Assembly (NCBI GenBank): GCA_035281745.1
Contig: DATEDI010000017.1
Coordinates: 1-64,000 of the forward strand
DNA: 64,000 nt
Direction of reading: 5' to 3'
DNA from: 66-474 sp035281745
Lineage (GTDB): Bacteria > Pseudomonadota > Gammaproteobacteria > Xanthomonadales > Rhodanobacteraceae
The position numbers and the translations under genes were made by a program. This document shows, piece by piece, positions 42,996 through 52,087 of this stretch. Position 1 is the first letter of the stretch, and every line of letters starts with the position of its first letter. Under the pieces are notes generated by a model that was given only the letters and a program-made list of their open reading frames with translations, was not told where the DNA came from and did no database searches.

Positions 42996-44138
42996 TCAGG
43001 CGGCCTGCGCGGCACCGCCGATCCATGTTTCCGTCACCCGCAGGTCGCGATCGATCACAGTGAAGTCCGCGCGGCATCCGGCTTCGATGCGCCCATGCGT
43101 TGCTTCGAGTCCGAGGAAATCCGCAGGGTAGGTCGAAGCCATGCGCACCGCTTCCGCGAGCGGAACGCCGAGCATTTCGACCGTGTTGCGCACCGCATCG
43201 ATCATGTTGAGCGCGGAGCCGGCGAGGGTGCCCGAAGCCGTCTGGCAAATGCCGTCCCGCACGGTGATGGGTTCACCATTCAGCACGTACGCGGGATTGC
43301 TCGCGCCGACCGGCGGCATGGCGTCGGTGACGAGAAAGAGCTTGCCGCGCGGTTTTGCCCGCAGCGCGATGCGGAGGCTCGCGGCGTCCACGTGATGCCC
43401 GTCGACGATCACGCCGCACCAGGAATCGGTATCGTCCAATGCCGCGCCGACCACGCCGGGTGCACGGCTGGTCAGCGGCGACATCGCGTTGAAGAGGTGG
43501 GTGAAACCGCGCACACCCGCATTCAGCGCCGCACGCACCGTCGCGTAATCGGCATTGGTGTGTCCGGCGGCCACGATCACGCCTGCCGCGACCAGCTCGC
43601 GGATGGCGTTCGGCGCCACGCGCTCCGGGGCCACTGTCAGCAGTGTCTTTCCACGCTGCAGGGATTCCGCCACCCGCAATTCGTCCGCATCCGGGGCATG
43701 CAGGTACTTTTCCGCGTGCACGCCCTTGCGTTCGCGGCTGATGAACGGTCCTTCGAGATGGATGCCCAGAACGCCCGGTACCGCTTCCGCGATGGCGAGT
43801 TCGGTTGCCGAGATCGCGGTGCGCATCTTGTCGATGGTGTCGCTGATCAGGGTTGGCAGGAAACCGGTGGTGCCGAATCGACGATGCGCCGCGCCGATCG
43901 CGCGGATACCGTCCACGGTCGGCTGGTCGTTGAACAAGACTCCGCCGCCGCCGTTGACTTGGCAATCGATGAAGCCCGGCAGCAACATCCGTCCCGACAA
44001 GTCGTGCGTCCGCGCACCGGCCGGAAGATCGCTCACCGCCGCCAATTCGCGGATCTGCTCACCTTCCACGATCACCGCGACATCGTCGCGCCAATCCTCT
44101 GGGGCAAGAACACGTGCGTTGACCAAGGCAGTCGTCAT
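42996..44138 (-). CDS. nagA: N-acetylglucosamine-6-phosphate deacetylase
   Basis: 380 residues, amidohydrolase fold. Removes acetate from GlcNAc-6-P. Motifs: PGFIDCQVNGGGGVLFND (metal region), GIHLEGPFISRERKGVH (metal Glu), AAGHTNADYATV, THLFNAMSPLTSR and KLFLVTDAMPPVG (catalytic Asp). ATG 44138 overlaps the stop codon of nagB-II as TGATG, which decides the start. Last gene of the leftward nagP-nagR-nagB-nagA operon. Confidence 0.96.
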   Translation of the reverse strand: MTTALVNARVLAPEDWRDDVAVIVEGEQIRELAAVSDLPAGARTHDLSGRMLLPGFIDCQVNGGGGVLFNDQPTVDGIRAIGAAHRRFGTTGFLPTLISDTIDKMRTAISATELAIAEAVPGVLGIHLEGPFISRERKGVHAEKYLHAPDADELRVAESLQRGKTLLTVAPERVAPNAIRELVAAGVIVAAGHTNADYATVRAALNAGVRGFTHLFNAMSPLTSRAPGVVGAALDDTDSWCGVIVDGHHVDAASLRIALRAKPRGKLFLVTDAMPPVGASNPAYVLNGEPITVRDGICQTASGTLAGSALNMIDAVRNTVEMLGVPLAEAVRMASTYPADFLGLEATHGRIEAGCRADFTVIDRDLRVTETWIGGAAQAA

Positions 44139-45193
44139 CACACCGTCTCGGTGACTTTGGCGAGATGCGGTGGATGATCCGGGTCGCGGCCGCGGGCAAT
44201 CGCGAGCGCGTTGACGGCGCGATAGAAACTCTGGATCGCCAGGATCGGCGCGCAGACCGCATGCTCGGTCGGCACGATGGGCAAGGCATTGCGACCGGTG
44301 GCGGACGGCGCCGCGGTCCACACGTCGGCGCCGCGACGGCGGAAATCCTGGGCGGTGGCCAGCACGCCCGCGAGCGCGTGGTCGGCTTGCGCGAACAGCA
44401 GCACCGGGAAGCGCGGACCGACCAGTTCCATCGGGCCGTGACGGACTTCTGCGCTGCTGAAAGCCTCGGCGTGCAGCGCGCAGGTTTCCTTCAATTTCAG
44501 GGCCGCTTCCTGTGCCGCGGCAAGGCCGAAACCGCGACCCAGCACGAACAGATCGTGCATCTCGCGCAGGCCTTCGACGAGTGGCGACCAGTCGAGCGCA
44601 AAGGCGCGGCGCAACTGCTCGGGCAGGGCATGCAACGCGTCGAGCAAGGCCTTGTCCTCACGCCAGTGCGCGGTCAGATGCAGCACCGCCGTCAGCGAAC
44701 CGATGAAGCTTTTGGTGGCCGCGACACTCTTTTCGGGGCCGGCTTGCAGGGGAATCACCGTATCCGCAAGTGCCGCGAGCGGCGAGTTCTCCGCGTTGAC
44801 CAGCGCGACCACGTGCGCGCCGGCATGGCCCGCGGCTTCCGCGCTGCGCAAAAGGTCGGGGCTCGCGCCCGATTGCGAAATGACGAGATACAGCGCGCCG
44901 CGAAGTTTCAACGGCACCGAGTAGATCGATTCGACCGACGGTGATGCCGAGGCCGTCACGCAGCCGGTTTGTGTTTCGATGACGTATTTGGCGTAGGTCG
45001 CCGCATGGTCGGAACTGCCGCGCGCGCAGGTCGCGACGAAAGGCGGTGCCGCGTCGCGGAGCTTTACCGCGAGTGCGCGCACGCCTGCATCATTGCGTTC
45101 AAGCTGCCGGGCGACGGTGTCGGCAGCGTCGGCGGCCTCCTGGTGCAATGCGGTGGATTCGGGTTGGATGTCGAGCACTTCGGGGGAAGCCAT
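44138..45193 (-). CDS. nagB: Glucosamine-6-phosphate deaminase, SIS-domain type (NagB-II)
   Basis: 351 residues made of two SIS sugar-isomerase domains, like the isomerase half of GlmS but without the glutaminase domain. Converts glucosamine-6-P to fructose-6-P and ammonia. SIS signatures: CARGSSDHAATYAKYVIE and ISQSGASPDLL in domain 1; GRGFGLAAAQEAALKLKETC and FSSAEVRHGPMELV in domain 2. This is the non-homologous replacement of classical NagB seen in Shewanella and Xanthomonadales. ATG 45193 is chosen over in-frame upstream sequence that overlaps nagR. Confidence 0.93.
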   Translation of the reverse strand: MASPEVLDIQPESTALHQEAADAADTVARQLERNDAGVRALAVKLRDAAPPFVATCARGSSDHAATYAKYVIETQTGCVTASASPSVESIYSVPLKLRGALYLVISQSGASPDLLRSAEAAGHAGAHVVALVNAENSPLAALADTVIPLQAGPEKSVAATKSFIGSLTAVLHLTAHWREDKALLDALHALPEQLRRAFALDWSPLVEGLREMHDLFVLGRGFGLAAAQEAALKLKETCALHAEAFSSAEVRHGPMELVGPRFPVLLFAQADHALAGVLATAQDFRRRGADVWTAAPSATGRNALPIVPTEHAVCAPILAIQSFYRAVNALAIARGRDPDHPPHLAKVTETV

Positions 45194-45209
45194 GGTGGTT
45201 CGGTAGTCC

Positions 45210-46247
45210 TTATTGCCGGGGCCGGGGCGGGGCGGTCGAACCGCGCACCACCAACTCCGGACTGAAGCCTTCGTTTTCGACATCATTGCCGTGGATCTGC
45301 GCGATCAACAGACGTGCCGCGTGTTCGGCGATCACTTCGGTGCGTTGCCGCGAGGTGGTCAGCGAAGGCCAGGAGTGGCGCGAAAACGGGCTGTCCTCGA
45401 AACCGGCGACGGATAAATCATAGGGAACGTGCAGGCCGGCAGCGCGTGCGGCCGCCAGCACGCCGGCCGCAATTTCGTCGTTGGAGCCGAAGATGGCAGT
45501 CGGCGGTTCGGGCAGGCCGAACAGCCGGCGCGCGCCCCGGAAGCCGTCGTCGAACGCGTAATCGCCCTCGAGCACGAGTTCCTGGTCCAGCGGCACGCCG
45601 TAGTCCTGCAAGGCTTTCTCGTAACCCTTGTAGCGTTCGGGGCTGGAGCGGTGCTGCTTGCCGCCCCACAGGAAACCGATCCTGACATGGCCCAACTGGA
45701 TCAGATAAGCCGTGATCGCGTACGCCGCATCGCGGTCGTCCACGAACACACATGGAAAACCGTCGCGCGGATCTTCGGCTGCGGAAATCACCCGCACCAG
45801 CGGAATGTTGTACGCCGTCAGTTCGCGCAGCAGCGCCATGCGTTCGGACATCGGCGGTGCCAGCACCAAGCCCGCAAGCCGCGAGCGATGCGCGAGGTCG
45901 CGCAACTCTTCGGCGAGCTTCGGCGCGCGCGAATCGCAGGGATGGATCTGCAAACCGAATCCCATTTCGCGGCACGCCGCCAGCGCTCCCTGCTGCACGG
46001 CGATGATGTAGTAGGGATTGGGGTTGTCGTACACCAGCCCGATCGCGTACGCCTTGGCGCTGCGCAGACTGCGTGCCGACAGGTCGGGGCGATAATCCAG
46101 CTGTTCGATCGCCCGCATCACGCGCTCGCGCGTTTCCTCGCGCACCGAACCCTCGTGGTTGATCACGCGCGACACGGTCTTCAGCGATACCCGGGCCTGC
46201 TTGGCGACATCCCGGATGGTGGCGGTTCCCAATGCAGGCTCCTTCAA
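45210..46247 (-). CDS. nagR: LacI-family regulator of the GlcNAc locus
   Basis: 345 residues. An N-terminal helix-turn-helix (residues about 8-28: ATIRDVAKQARVSLKTVSRV) and hinge helix (PDLSARSLRSAKA) precede a periplasmic-binding-like sensor domain (AIGLVYDNPNPYYIIAVQQG, FVDDRDAAYAITAYLIQLGH). It lies inside the nag operon between transporter and deaminase. The CAACGTTG palindromes in front of nagP and of the kinase gene are its likely operators, since LacI proteins bind CG-centred palindromes. Ligand probably GlcNAc-6-P or a relative (inference). Confidence 0.92.
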   Translation of the reverse strand: MKEPALGTATIRDVAKQARVSLKTVSRVINHEGSVREETRERVMRAIEQLDYRPDLSARSLRSAKAYAIGLVYDNPNPYYIIAVQQGALAACREMGFGLQIHPCDSRAPKLAEELRDLAHRSRLAGLVLAPPMSERMALLRELTAYNIPLVRVISAAEDPRDGFPCVFVDDRDAAYAITAYLIQLGHVRIGFLWGGKQHRSSPERYKGYEKALQDYGVPLDQELVLEGDYAFDDGFRGARRLFGLPEPPTAIFGSNDEIAAGVLAAARAAGLHVPYDLSVAGFEDSPFSRHSWPSLTTSRQRTEVIAEHAARLLIAQIHGNDVENEGFSPELVVRGSTAPPRPRQ

Positions 46248-46287
46248 GTAATGGACTTGCGCATCGTCGCACGTCCAGCCATGGCTT

Positions 46288-47592
46288 TCAGGGTGTCGCC
46301 GTCGCGGAATCGATCACGGTTGTCCGTGCGTTTTGCCCGACCCTGTGGCCCAGCAAGCCATAGAACAGGATATAGAGATAGCCGGGCACCATCACCACCA
46401 GAAATGCCAACTGGAAATTGATCACTTCCTCCAGCCGCACGAAAATGTTCGGAATCACCGCGCCGCCCGCGATGCCCATGATCAGCAGCGCCGATCCGAA
46501 CTCGGTCTGGTCGCCGAGTCCCTTGATGGCCAACGGGAAGATCGCCGGCCACATCATCGCGTTGGCGATGCCCAGCGCGGCGACGAAGACCACCGATGTG
46601 TAACCGTGGGTGAGCCACGCGGCGAATGCGAACAGCACGCCGAACACCGCGGAAATGGCGAGATAGCGCTGCTGCGAAATGAAACGCGGCGTCAGGATCA
46701 CGCCCAACACGTAGCCGATCAGCATCCCGATCATCGTGTAGGTGGTCAGGTGCTTGGCGTGTTCGGGTGAAAGCCCGGATGCCGTGCCGTAGACCACGAT
46801 GCTGTCGCCGGCCTGGACCTCCATGCCGACGTAGATGAAAATGCAAATTACGCCCAGCCAAAGATACGGAAAGCTGAAGATGCTGCGCTTGCCGGCGTGC
46901 CGGCCCGCATCACCCTCGGGCTTGATTTCCGGCAGGGACGAAAACACCACGCAGATCGCGAGGATTGCCAGCACCACCGCGATCACCACGTAGGGCATGA
47001 ATGCGCGGTGCACGAACTCGTGCTGCAGCAGCGCCTTCGCGGCCGGCGATCCGGCCGCGTCGATCTTGTCCACGTACGCGTCGACGCCGCCCAGCAGCAA
47101 CGCGCCGAACACGATCGGCGCCAGTGCGCCGGCCACCTTGTTGCAGATGCCCATGATCGCCACGCGCTTGGCGCCGCTCTCGATCGGGCCGAGGATGCTG
47201 ACGTAGGGATTGGAAGCCGTCTGCAGCAGCGCCAATCCGGCGCCGATCACGAACAGGCCGGCCAGCGCACCGGAGTACGAGTACAGGGCCATGCACTGCG
47301 CGAAGACCACCGAGCCGAGGGCCATCACGAACAGTCCCAGCGCCATGCCTTTCTTCATGCCGGTGCGCTTCAGCACCGCGGCCGACGGCAGTGCCAGCAC
47401 GAAATACGACACGTAGAACACGAACGGAATCCAGAACGCGCTGACGTTGTCGAGGTTGAAACCCACCTTCACGAACAGGATCAGCGAACCGTTCAACCAG
47501 GTGACGAAGCCGAAGATGAAGAACAGCACGCCGATGATCGTCATCGACATCAGGTAGTGCGACTGCTGCTGCGAGGTGGCATGCGGGGCCAT
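46288..47592 (-). CDS. nagP: MFS transporter, probable N-acetylglucosamine permease NagP
   Basis: 434 residues, twelve membrane helices. Belongs to the FucP/GluP group of the major facilitator superfamily (IGVLFFIFGFVTWLNGSLI, GAGLALLQTASNPYVSILGP, IMGICNKVAGALAPIVFGAL). NagP proteins of this group import GlcNAc across the inner membrane in Shewanella and Xanthomonas. The start at ATG 47592 is preceded by AGGAGCGAACC. It is the first gene of the leftward operon, and its upstream region holds an operator 39 bp before the ATG. Confidence 0.9.
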   Translation of the reverse strand: MAPHATSQQQSHYLMSMTIIGVLFFIFGFVTWLNGSLILFVKVGFNLDNVSAFWIPFVFYVSYFVLALPSAAVLKRTGMKKGMALGLFVMALGSVVFAQCMALYSYSGALAGLFVIGAGLALLQTASNPYVSILGPIESGAKRVAIMGICNKVAGALAPIVFGALLLGGVDAYVDKIDAAGSPAAKALLQHEFVHRAFMPYVVIAVVLAILAICVVFSSLPEIKPEGDAGRHAGKRSIFSFPYLWLGVICIFIYVGMEVQAGDSIVVYGTASGLSPEHAKHLTTYTMIGMLIGYVLGVILTPRFISQQRYLAISAVFGVLFAFAAWLTHGYTSVVFVAALGIANAMMWPAIFPLAIKGLGDQTEFGSALLIMGIAGGAVIPNIFVRLEEVINFQLAFLVVMVPGYLYILFYGLLGHRVGQNARTTVIDSATATP

Positions 47593-47630
47593 GGTTCGCT
47601 CCTGTACCCGGGTCGACGGGCTGGTGGAAT

Positions 47631-47645
47631 TGACCAACGTTGTCA
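47631..47645. promoter_or_regulatory. Nag operator 1, in front of nagP
   Basis: TGACCAACGTTGTCA with the palindromic core CAACGTTG at 47635-47642, 39 bp before the nagP start. It matches operator 2 in core and right flank (CAACGTTGTCATC) but has one extra C in the left arm. Probable binding site of the LacI-type NagR encoded downstream. Confidence 0.75.
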
Positions 47646-47830
47646 TCAGGGATGTCTTGTCGCGAGTATCGCATGACCTGTTCGGGGAAAAACAGACCTC
47701 AGGCCAGCATCTGAATTGCTGCAAAGCAGCGCAATGGGAGCTTTCAATGGCTGCCGGCGACCCGAAATTCCTTGTTACGTAGCCAAATTCATGCGGCTTC
47801 TACACGAGGCCTCGAATGTTGCGACGCGGA

Positions 47831-47859
47831 TTGACAACGTTGTCATCCTTGACCAAACT
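47831..47859 (+). promoter_or_regulatory. Nag operator 2 overlapping the kinase promoter
   Basis: TGACAACGTTGTCA (47832-47845) is a perfect 14-bp palindrome with the CAACGTTG core. It overlaps a consensus -35 box TTGACA at 47831-47836; 17 bp on lies a weak -10 CAAACT at 47854-47859. A repressor bound here would block sigma70 RNA polymerase. The kinase start is 29 bp downstream of the -10. The 295-bp divergent region nagP-glk contains only these regulatory sites. Confidence 0.75.
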
Positions 47860-47887
47860 GGCGCCCGTTCCCGCGTCAGAGACCAGG

Positions 47888-48940
47888 ATGAACGTGCCCG
47901 CCAGCCAACCAAGCCAGCACGCCAGCCTTCGTACCGAACCGTTCGTGGCAGCGGACGTGGGTGGAACGCACGCGCGGGTGGCGCTTTTGCGTGCGTCGTC
48001 GGGCGGTGGGCGCGAGATCGAGATTCTGGCCTATCGCAAGTTTGCGTGCGCAGACTATCAGGGCCTGCCGGAACTGGTGCGGACGTTCGTCGAACACGAT
48101 GCGGCGCTGCCGGTGCGGCGCTGCGTGATTGCGTGCGCAGGACAGGCGGTCGGCGACAGCATCGTCAATGACAACCTGGCATGGCCGGTCAGCCTGTCGG
48201 CGTTGCGCGACGCGCTGGCCTTCGACGACGTGGCATTGCTCAATGATTTCGAAGCGCTTGGCTACGCGCTGGACGACGTGCGTGATACCGACAGCCTGCT
48301 GCTGTGTGGCCCGGAAACCCACGATGAAGGCCCGGCGCTGGTGGTCGGCCCCGGCACCGGGCTCGGTGCCGCCGTGCGGCTTTCGCCCATGCGGGTACTC
48401 AGCACCGAAGCCGGCCAGATCGATCTTGCACCGGTCACCGCGCGCGAACGCGAAATGCTGGCGCATCTGGCGGCCGCCGATGGACACGTGCCGTACGAAC
48501 GCATCCTTTCCGGTCCCGGCCTGTTGACGCTGTATGCCACCTTGCGCGCCTTGCGCGGGCAGTCGCCGGAACTCGTGCAACCCGAAGCCATCACCGCGGC
48601 CGCATGTGACGGCAGCGATGCCGACGCCGTCGAAACGGTGGACATCTTTTGCGCGTTGCTTGGCGGTTTCGTGGGCAATCTCGCCATGGCCTACATGGCC
48701 AAGGGCGGTGTGTACCTGGCCGGCGGGGTGCTGCCGGAAATAAGAGAGCTGCTGCAACGCAGCCGTTTCGTGGACCGGTTCCTCAGCAAGGGAGGCATGC
48801 GGGAATTCCTGTTGCGCGTGCCGGTGCGTTTGATCGAGCACGGCCGGCACGGGGTGCTGGGCGCGGCGCACTGGTATCTGGACAGGCGGTTGCACGGCGC
48901 TGCGTGTCGCAAGGTATCGGGCGACGGGACGGCGGAATAA
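47888..48940 (+). CDS. glk: Glucokinase-family sugar kinase
   Basis: 350 residues. Hexokinase/actin fold, PF02685-type glucokinase: ATP-phosphate loop ADVGGTHARVALL, ALLNDFEALGYAL (catalytic Asp) and VVGPGTGLGAAV. In this locus it probably phosphorylates the GlcNAc or glucosamine brought in by NagP, the job of NagK elsewhere, but true glucokinase cannot be excluded. ATG 47888 and GTG 47894 are both possible; AGG directly precedes the first. It heads the rightward arm, 64 bp before the TonB receptor. Confidence 0.9.
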   Translation: MNVPASQPSQHASLRTEPFVAADVGGTHARVALLRASSGGGREIEILAYRKFACADYQGLPELVRTFVEHDAALPVRRCVIACAGQAVGDSIVNDNLAWPVSLSALRDALAFDDVALLNDFEALGYALDDVRDTDSLLLCGPETHDEGPALVVGPGTGLGAAVRLSPMRVLSTEAGQIDLAPVTAREREMLAHLAAADGHVPYERILSGPGLLTLYATLRALRGQSPELVQPEAITAAACDGSDADAVETVDIFCALLGGFVGNLAMAYMAKGGVYLAGGVLPEIRELLQRSRFVDRFLSKGGMREFLLRVPVRLIEHGRHGVLGAAHWYLDRRLHGAACRKVSGDGTAE

Positions 48941-48959
48941 AAAAGTGTAGGACAACAGC

Positions 48960-48975
48960 GGGTGCCGCGGCACCC
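48960..48975. repeat. 16-bp perfect palindrome between glk and the TonB receptor
   Basis: GGGTGCCGCGGCACCC is a perfect palindrome lying 30 bp before the receptor start. It could form a small RNA hairpin in the glk-receptor message or bind a dimeric protein. It differs from the CAACGTTG operators, and no T-run follows. Confidence 0.6.
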
Positions 48976-49004
48976 ATCACTTCGTGAGCGAGAGAGGGTA
49001 CGTC

Positions 49005-51947
49005 ATGAAACTTCGCAAGAGCATGCTATCGGCGAGCATCGCTACGGCGCTGATGTTCGCGACCGCGGCGCAGGCGCAGAATGCCTCGCCCCAGGATCAA
49101 ACCACATCCGACCAGCAGCAGAGTCAGGCGTCTGGACAGAATTCGCAGCCGGGCACCAAGGAAACGCCACAACAACTCGGAACCATCCAGGTGGTCGGCG
49201 TGCGCGCCGCCCAGGCGTTATCACTGGAAACCAAGAAGGCATCGAATTCGCAGGTCGAGGTGGTATCCGCCATCGACATCGGCAAGCTGCCGGCCAAGAA
49301 CGTGGCCGACACGATCGCCCAGTTGCCGGGCGTGAACATCGCCGATGCAGCCGGCGCGGAAGGCGGCTTCGATGAATCCGATCGCGCCAGCATCCGTGGT
49401 AGCGCGCCCTCGCTGACCCTGACCACGGTCAACGGTCATTCCATCGGATCGGGCGACTGGTTCGTCCTGGGTGGCGGCGGCACCCGCAGCGTCAGTTTCG
49501 CGATGCTGCCTTCGGAAGTCGTCAACCAGGTCGTGGTGCACATGACCCCGGAAGCCAAGCTGCTGGAAGGCGGCGCCGCCGGCACCATCGACATCATCAC
49601 CCGCAAGCCACTGGATTTCAGCAAGCCGTTCTCGCTGGAGGCCAGCTTGGGCGGGGTTTATGCCGATCTTCCGAGCAAGACCGAGCCGCAGTTCAGCGGC
49701 CTGATCAACTGGAAGAATGATTCCAATACGTTCGGGGTAATGGTGCAGGCATTCTACGAAAGGCGTGCGCTGCAGCGTGAAGGCCAGGAGATCCTTGGCT
49801 ATTCGTACATTCCGTCCGGCTCGGTCGCTGCGGGGTCCCTCGGCCTTGGCCCGGCGACTCCGGGCAGCGCCAGTACCGGCGTGTTCTATCCGAACCTTCC
49901 GGGCGCGGCGCTGTTCACGCAGACCCGCAAACGCAAGGGTGGATCGATCGACCTGCAGTGGCGCGTGGCCGACAACTTCACCTTGAACCTCGACGCGTTC
50001 TATTCGCACCTCGACGCGACCGATTACAACCGCAATTACATGCTGCGCACCCGCGACCAGCTTCCCAAGCAGGCTGTGACCGGCACCATCCAGGGCAACA
50101 TCCTCACCAGCGCGAACCTGCCGGGCGACCCGACGATTTCGCAAGGCATCTACGACATGATCTCGCGTCCGGGCGAGAGTGAATCAAGCCAGTTCGTGAC
50201 GCTGGATGCCGACTGGCAGGCCACCAACAACCTCGGCTTCAAGTTCCAGGTTGGCACCACGCGCGGCACTGGCAACACGCCGACCCAGGACGTGATGGAG
50301 ATGGATACCGGTTTTGGGTCGACCGCCAGCTATGCGATGAATGGGCTGGGCACGCCGCTCAACTGGAGCATGAGCGGCACCAACAACGCGTTCGATCCGG
50401 CTACCGCCGGACTGGACTGGATCTTCGGCGAACAGAACATCCACGTGGTGGACAAGGAACGCTGGTTCCAGGCCGACGGTACTTACGATTTCGACAATGC
50501 CGGTGCACTGTCCTCACTCGAGTTCGGCGTGCGTTATGCCAAGCACGACCACGACAGCCCGACGGATATCGCGCAGGGTCCGAACTTCGCCTCCGCCGTG
50601 GAGTTTGGTCTGCACAACCCGTCCATCTATCCGCCGGCCGGTGGCAATTATCCGGGCAGCTTCGCGGGCGATCTCGGCGTGGGGCAGATGCCCGCCAACA
50701 TCTGGTTCTGGACGCCCGACCAGCTCTCGCAATTGAATGCGTTGTACTCCAATCGGGTGGTAACGAACGATCCCGGCACCTCGCGCTTCTACCCGAACGG
50801 CATCTACAGCATGACGGAGAAGAACGGTGCGGCCTACATCCAGGCCAACTTCACCGGCGAACACTGGACCGCGAACGCGGGCCTGCGCTACGTCTCCACC
50901 GACGAGAACATCGGCTACACCAGTCCCGGCATCCAGGAAACGAGCTACGCGCTCGGCTCACCGGCTTCCGCGTTCTACCCGGCCGGCTGGTACTGGAATT
51001 ACTACAAGCACAATTACAACAAGGTACTGCCGAGCTTCAACCTGAAGTTCGACTTGAACTCCGACGGCAGCCTGCTGACGCGGTGGTCCGCATCGCAGAC
51101 CTTGACGCGTCAGGATTACACCCAGCTGGCAGGGTTCCTGAACCTCAGCGATCCGCAGGTTGCCGGCGACATTGGCGGCGGCAGCGGATCCAATCCGCGG
51201 CTGAAGCCGATCCTCTCCACCAACTTCAGCGCGTCGCTGGAGTGGTATTTCGCCGAGCGCGGCCTGCTGTCGGGCAGCGTGTACCAGATGGACCTCAACA
51301 ACTATTACGACTACGGAACAGTCACCCGTACTTACCTCAACAACTACCTGACCAACAACGGCGCCGGCAACAATCCATCGCACTCGCAGATTTACAGCCA
51401 GTACCTGGTCAGCATTCCGGTGAACGTCAATGGCACCCTCAAGGGGGTGACGCTGAACTACATCCAGCCGATCGGCAACAACTTCGGCGTGTCGTTCAAC
51501 TACACCTATGCCACGGGTCACTCCTCGGGCGGAACCTACATGTACAACGCGGACGGTACGCTGGCCAACAACGCCGCCGCCGGAGACCGCCCGCTGTTCG
51601 GCACGTCCAAGAACACCATCAACGCTTCGGTGTTTTACGAAGACGCCCACTGGAATGCCCGCGTCAACTACACCTACCGTTCCAAGTTCTACGACGGCGT
51701 GATGTCCAGCACGGGCCAGATGGCGCTGTTGCCGTACTGGCAGTCCGGGCAGGGTTACCTGTCGTTGTCCGCGGGTTACAAGTTGAACGAGCACCTGAGC
51801 TTCACGTTCGACGCGATGAACCTCAACAACCCGAAGCTGCGCTACTTCATCAATGGATCGCAGGCCGGCCTGGGCTTCACTACCGCGCCGGAAGCGTTCT
51901 ACGTGAACGGTCGGCAGTACTACTTCACGGTGAACTACAAGCTCTGA
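49005..51947 (+). CDS. TonB-dependent receptor, probable chitooligosaccharide transporter
   Basis: 980 residues. Signal peptide about 1-25 (ends QAQ), a Gln/Ser-rich stretch, a TonB-box-like TIQVVGVR, a plug domain (VEVVSAIDIGKLPAKNVADT, IAQLPGVNI) and a 22-strand barrel ending YYFTVNYKL. The plug pattern with NVADTIAQLPGV and the long barrel match the Xanthomonas/Caulobacter type receptors for carbohydrates, not siderophore receptors. Its place between the kinase and two glycosidases supports chitin-oligomer uptake. ATG 49005 follows GAGAGAGGG. A strong terminator follows. Confidence 0.93.
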   Translation: MKLRKSMLSASIATALMFATAAQAQNASPQDQTTSDQQQSQASGQNSQPGTKETPQQLGTIQVVGVRAAQALSLETKKASNSQVEVVSAIDIGKLPAKNVADTIAQLPGVNIADAAGAEGGFDESDRASIRGSAPSLTLTTVNGHSIGSGDWFVLGGGGTRSVSFAMLPSEVVNQVVVHMTPEAKLLEGGAAGTIDIITRKPLDFSKPFSLEASLGGVYADLPSKTEPQFSGLINWKNDSNTFGVMVQAFYERRALQREGQEILGYSYIPSGSVAAGSLGLGPATPGSASTGVFYPNLPGAALFTQTRKRKGGSIDLQWRVADNFTLNLDAFYSHLDATDYNRNYMLRTRDQLPKQAVTGTIQGNILTSANLPGDPTISQGIYDMISRPGESESSQFVTLDADWQATNNLGFKFQVGTTRGTGNTPTQDVMEMDTGFGSTASYAMNGLGTPLNWSMSGTNNAFDPATAGLDWIFGEQNIHVVDKERWFQADGTYDFDNAGALSSLEFGVRYAKHDHDSPTDIAQGPNFASAVEFGLHNPSIYPPAGGNYPGSFAGDLGVGQMPANIWFWTPDQLSQLNALYSNRVVTNDPGTSRFYPNGIYSMTEKNGAAYIQANFTGEHWTANAGLRYVSTDENIGYTSPGIQETSYALGSPASAFYPAGWYWNYYKHNYNKVLPSFNLKFDLNSDGSLLTRWSASQTLTRQDYTQLAGFLNLSDPQVAGDIGGGSGSNPRLKPILSTNFSASLEWYFAERGLLSGSVYQMDLNNYYDYGTVTRTYLNNYLTNNGAGNNPSHSQIYSQYLVSIPVNVNGTLKGVTLNYIQPIGNNFGVSFNYTYATGHSSGGTYMYNADGTLANNAAAGDRPLFGTSKNTINASVFYEDAHWNARVNYTYRSKFYDGVMSSTGQMALLPYWQSGQGYLSLSAGYKLNEHLSFTFDAMNLNNPKLRYFINGSQAGLGFTTAPEAFYVNGRQYYFTVNYKL

Positions 51948-51996
51948 CAGCCCGACGAATGCGGTTCGAGCAACAGGAGAGTCGAGTCTCCAGCGT

Positions 51997-52032
51997 TGCG
52001 GGCCGGTTGGCATCCCGGCCCGCATTTTTTTT
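51997..52032 (+). terminator. Rho-independent terminator after the TonB receptor
   Basis: TGCGGGCCGG (51997-52006) pairs with CCGGCCCGCA (52015-52024), then eight T residues. Strong terminator that may lower, though probably not abolish, expression of the following glycosidases from the upstream promoter. Confidence 0.95.
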
Positions 52033-52087
52033 GATCGCGTCGAACGCACTCGGTTGCGGCGACGCCGGCAAGTCTGGAGGTGCACCC

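Noticed and set aside
47631..47645. CAACGTTG sites as a general palindromic repeat
   Set aside because: Only two copies were noticed, each placed in front of a nag-locus arm and next to a LacI-type regulator gene.
51083..52087. In-frame extension of the GH9 gene through the TonB receptor gene
   Set aside because: The extended part is an out-of-frame reading of the receptor; a signal peptide and GGAGG site mark the start at 52088.
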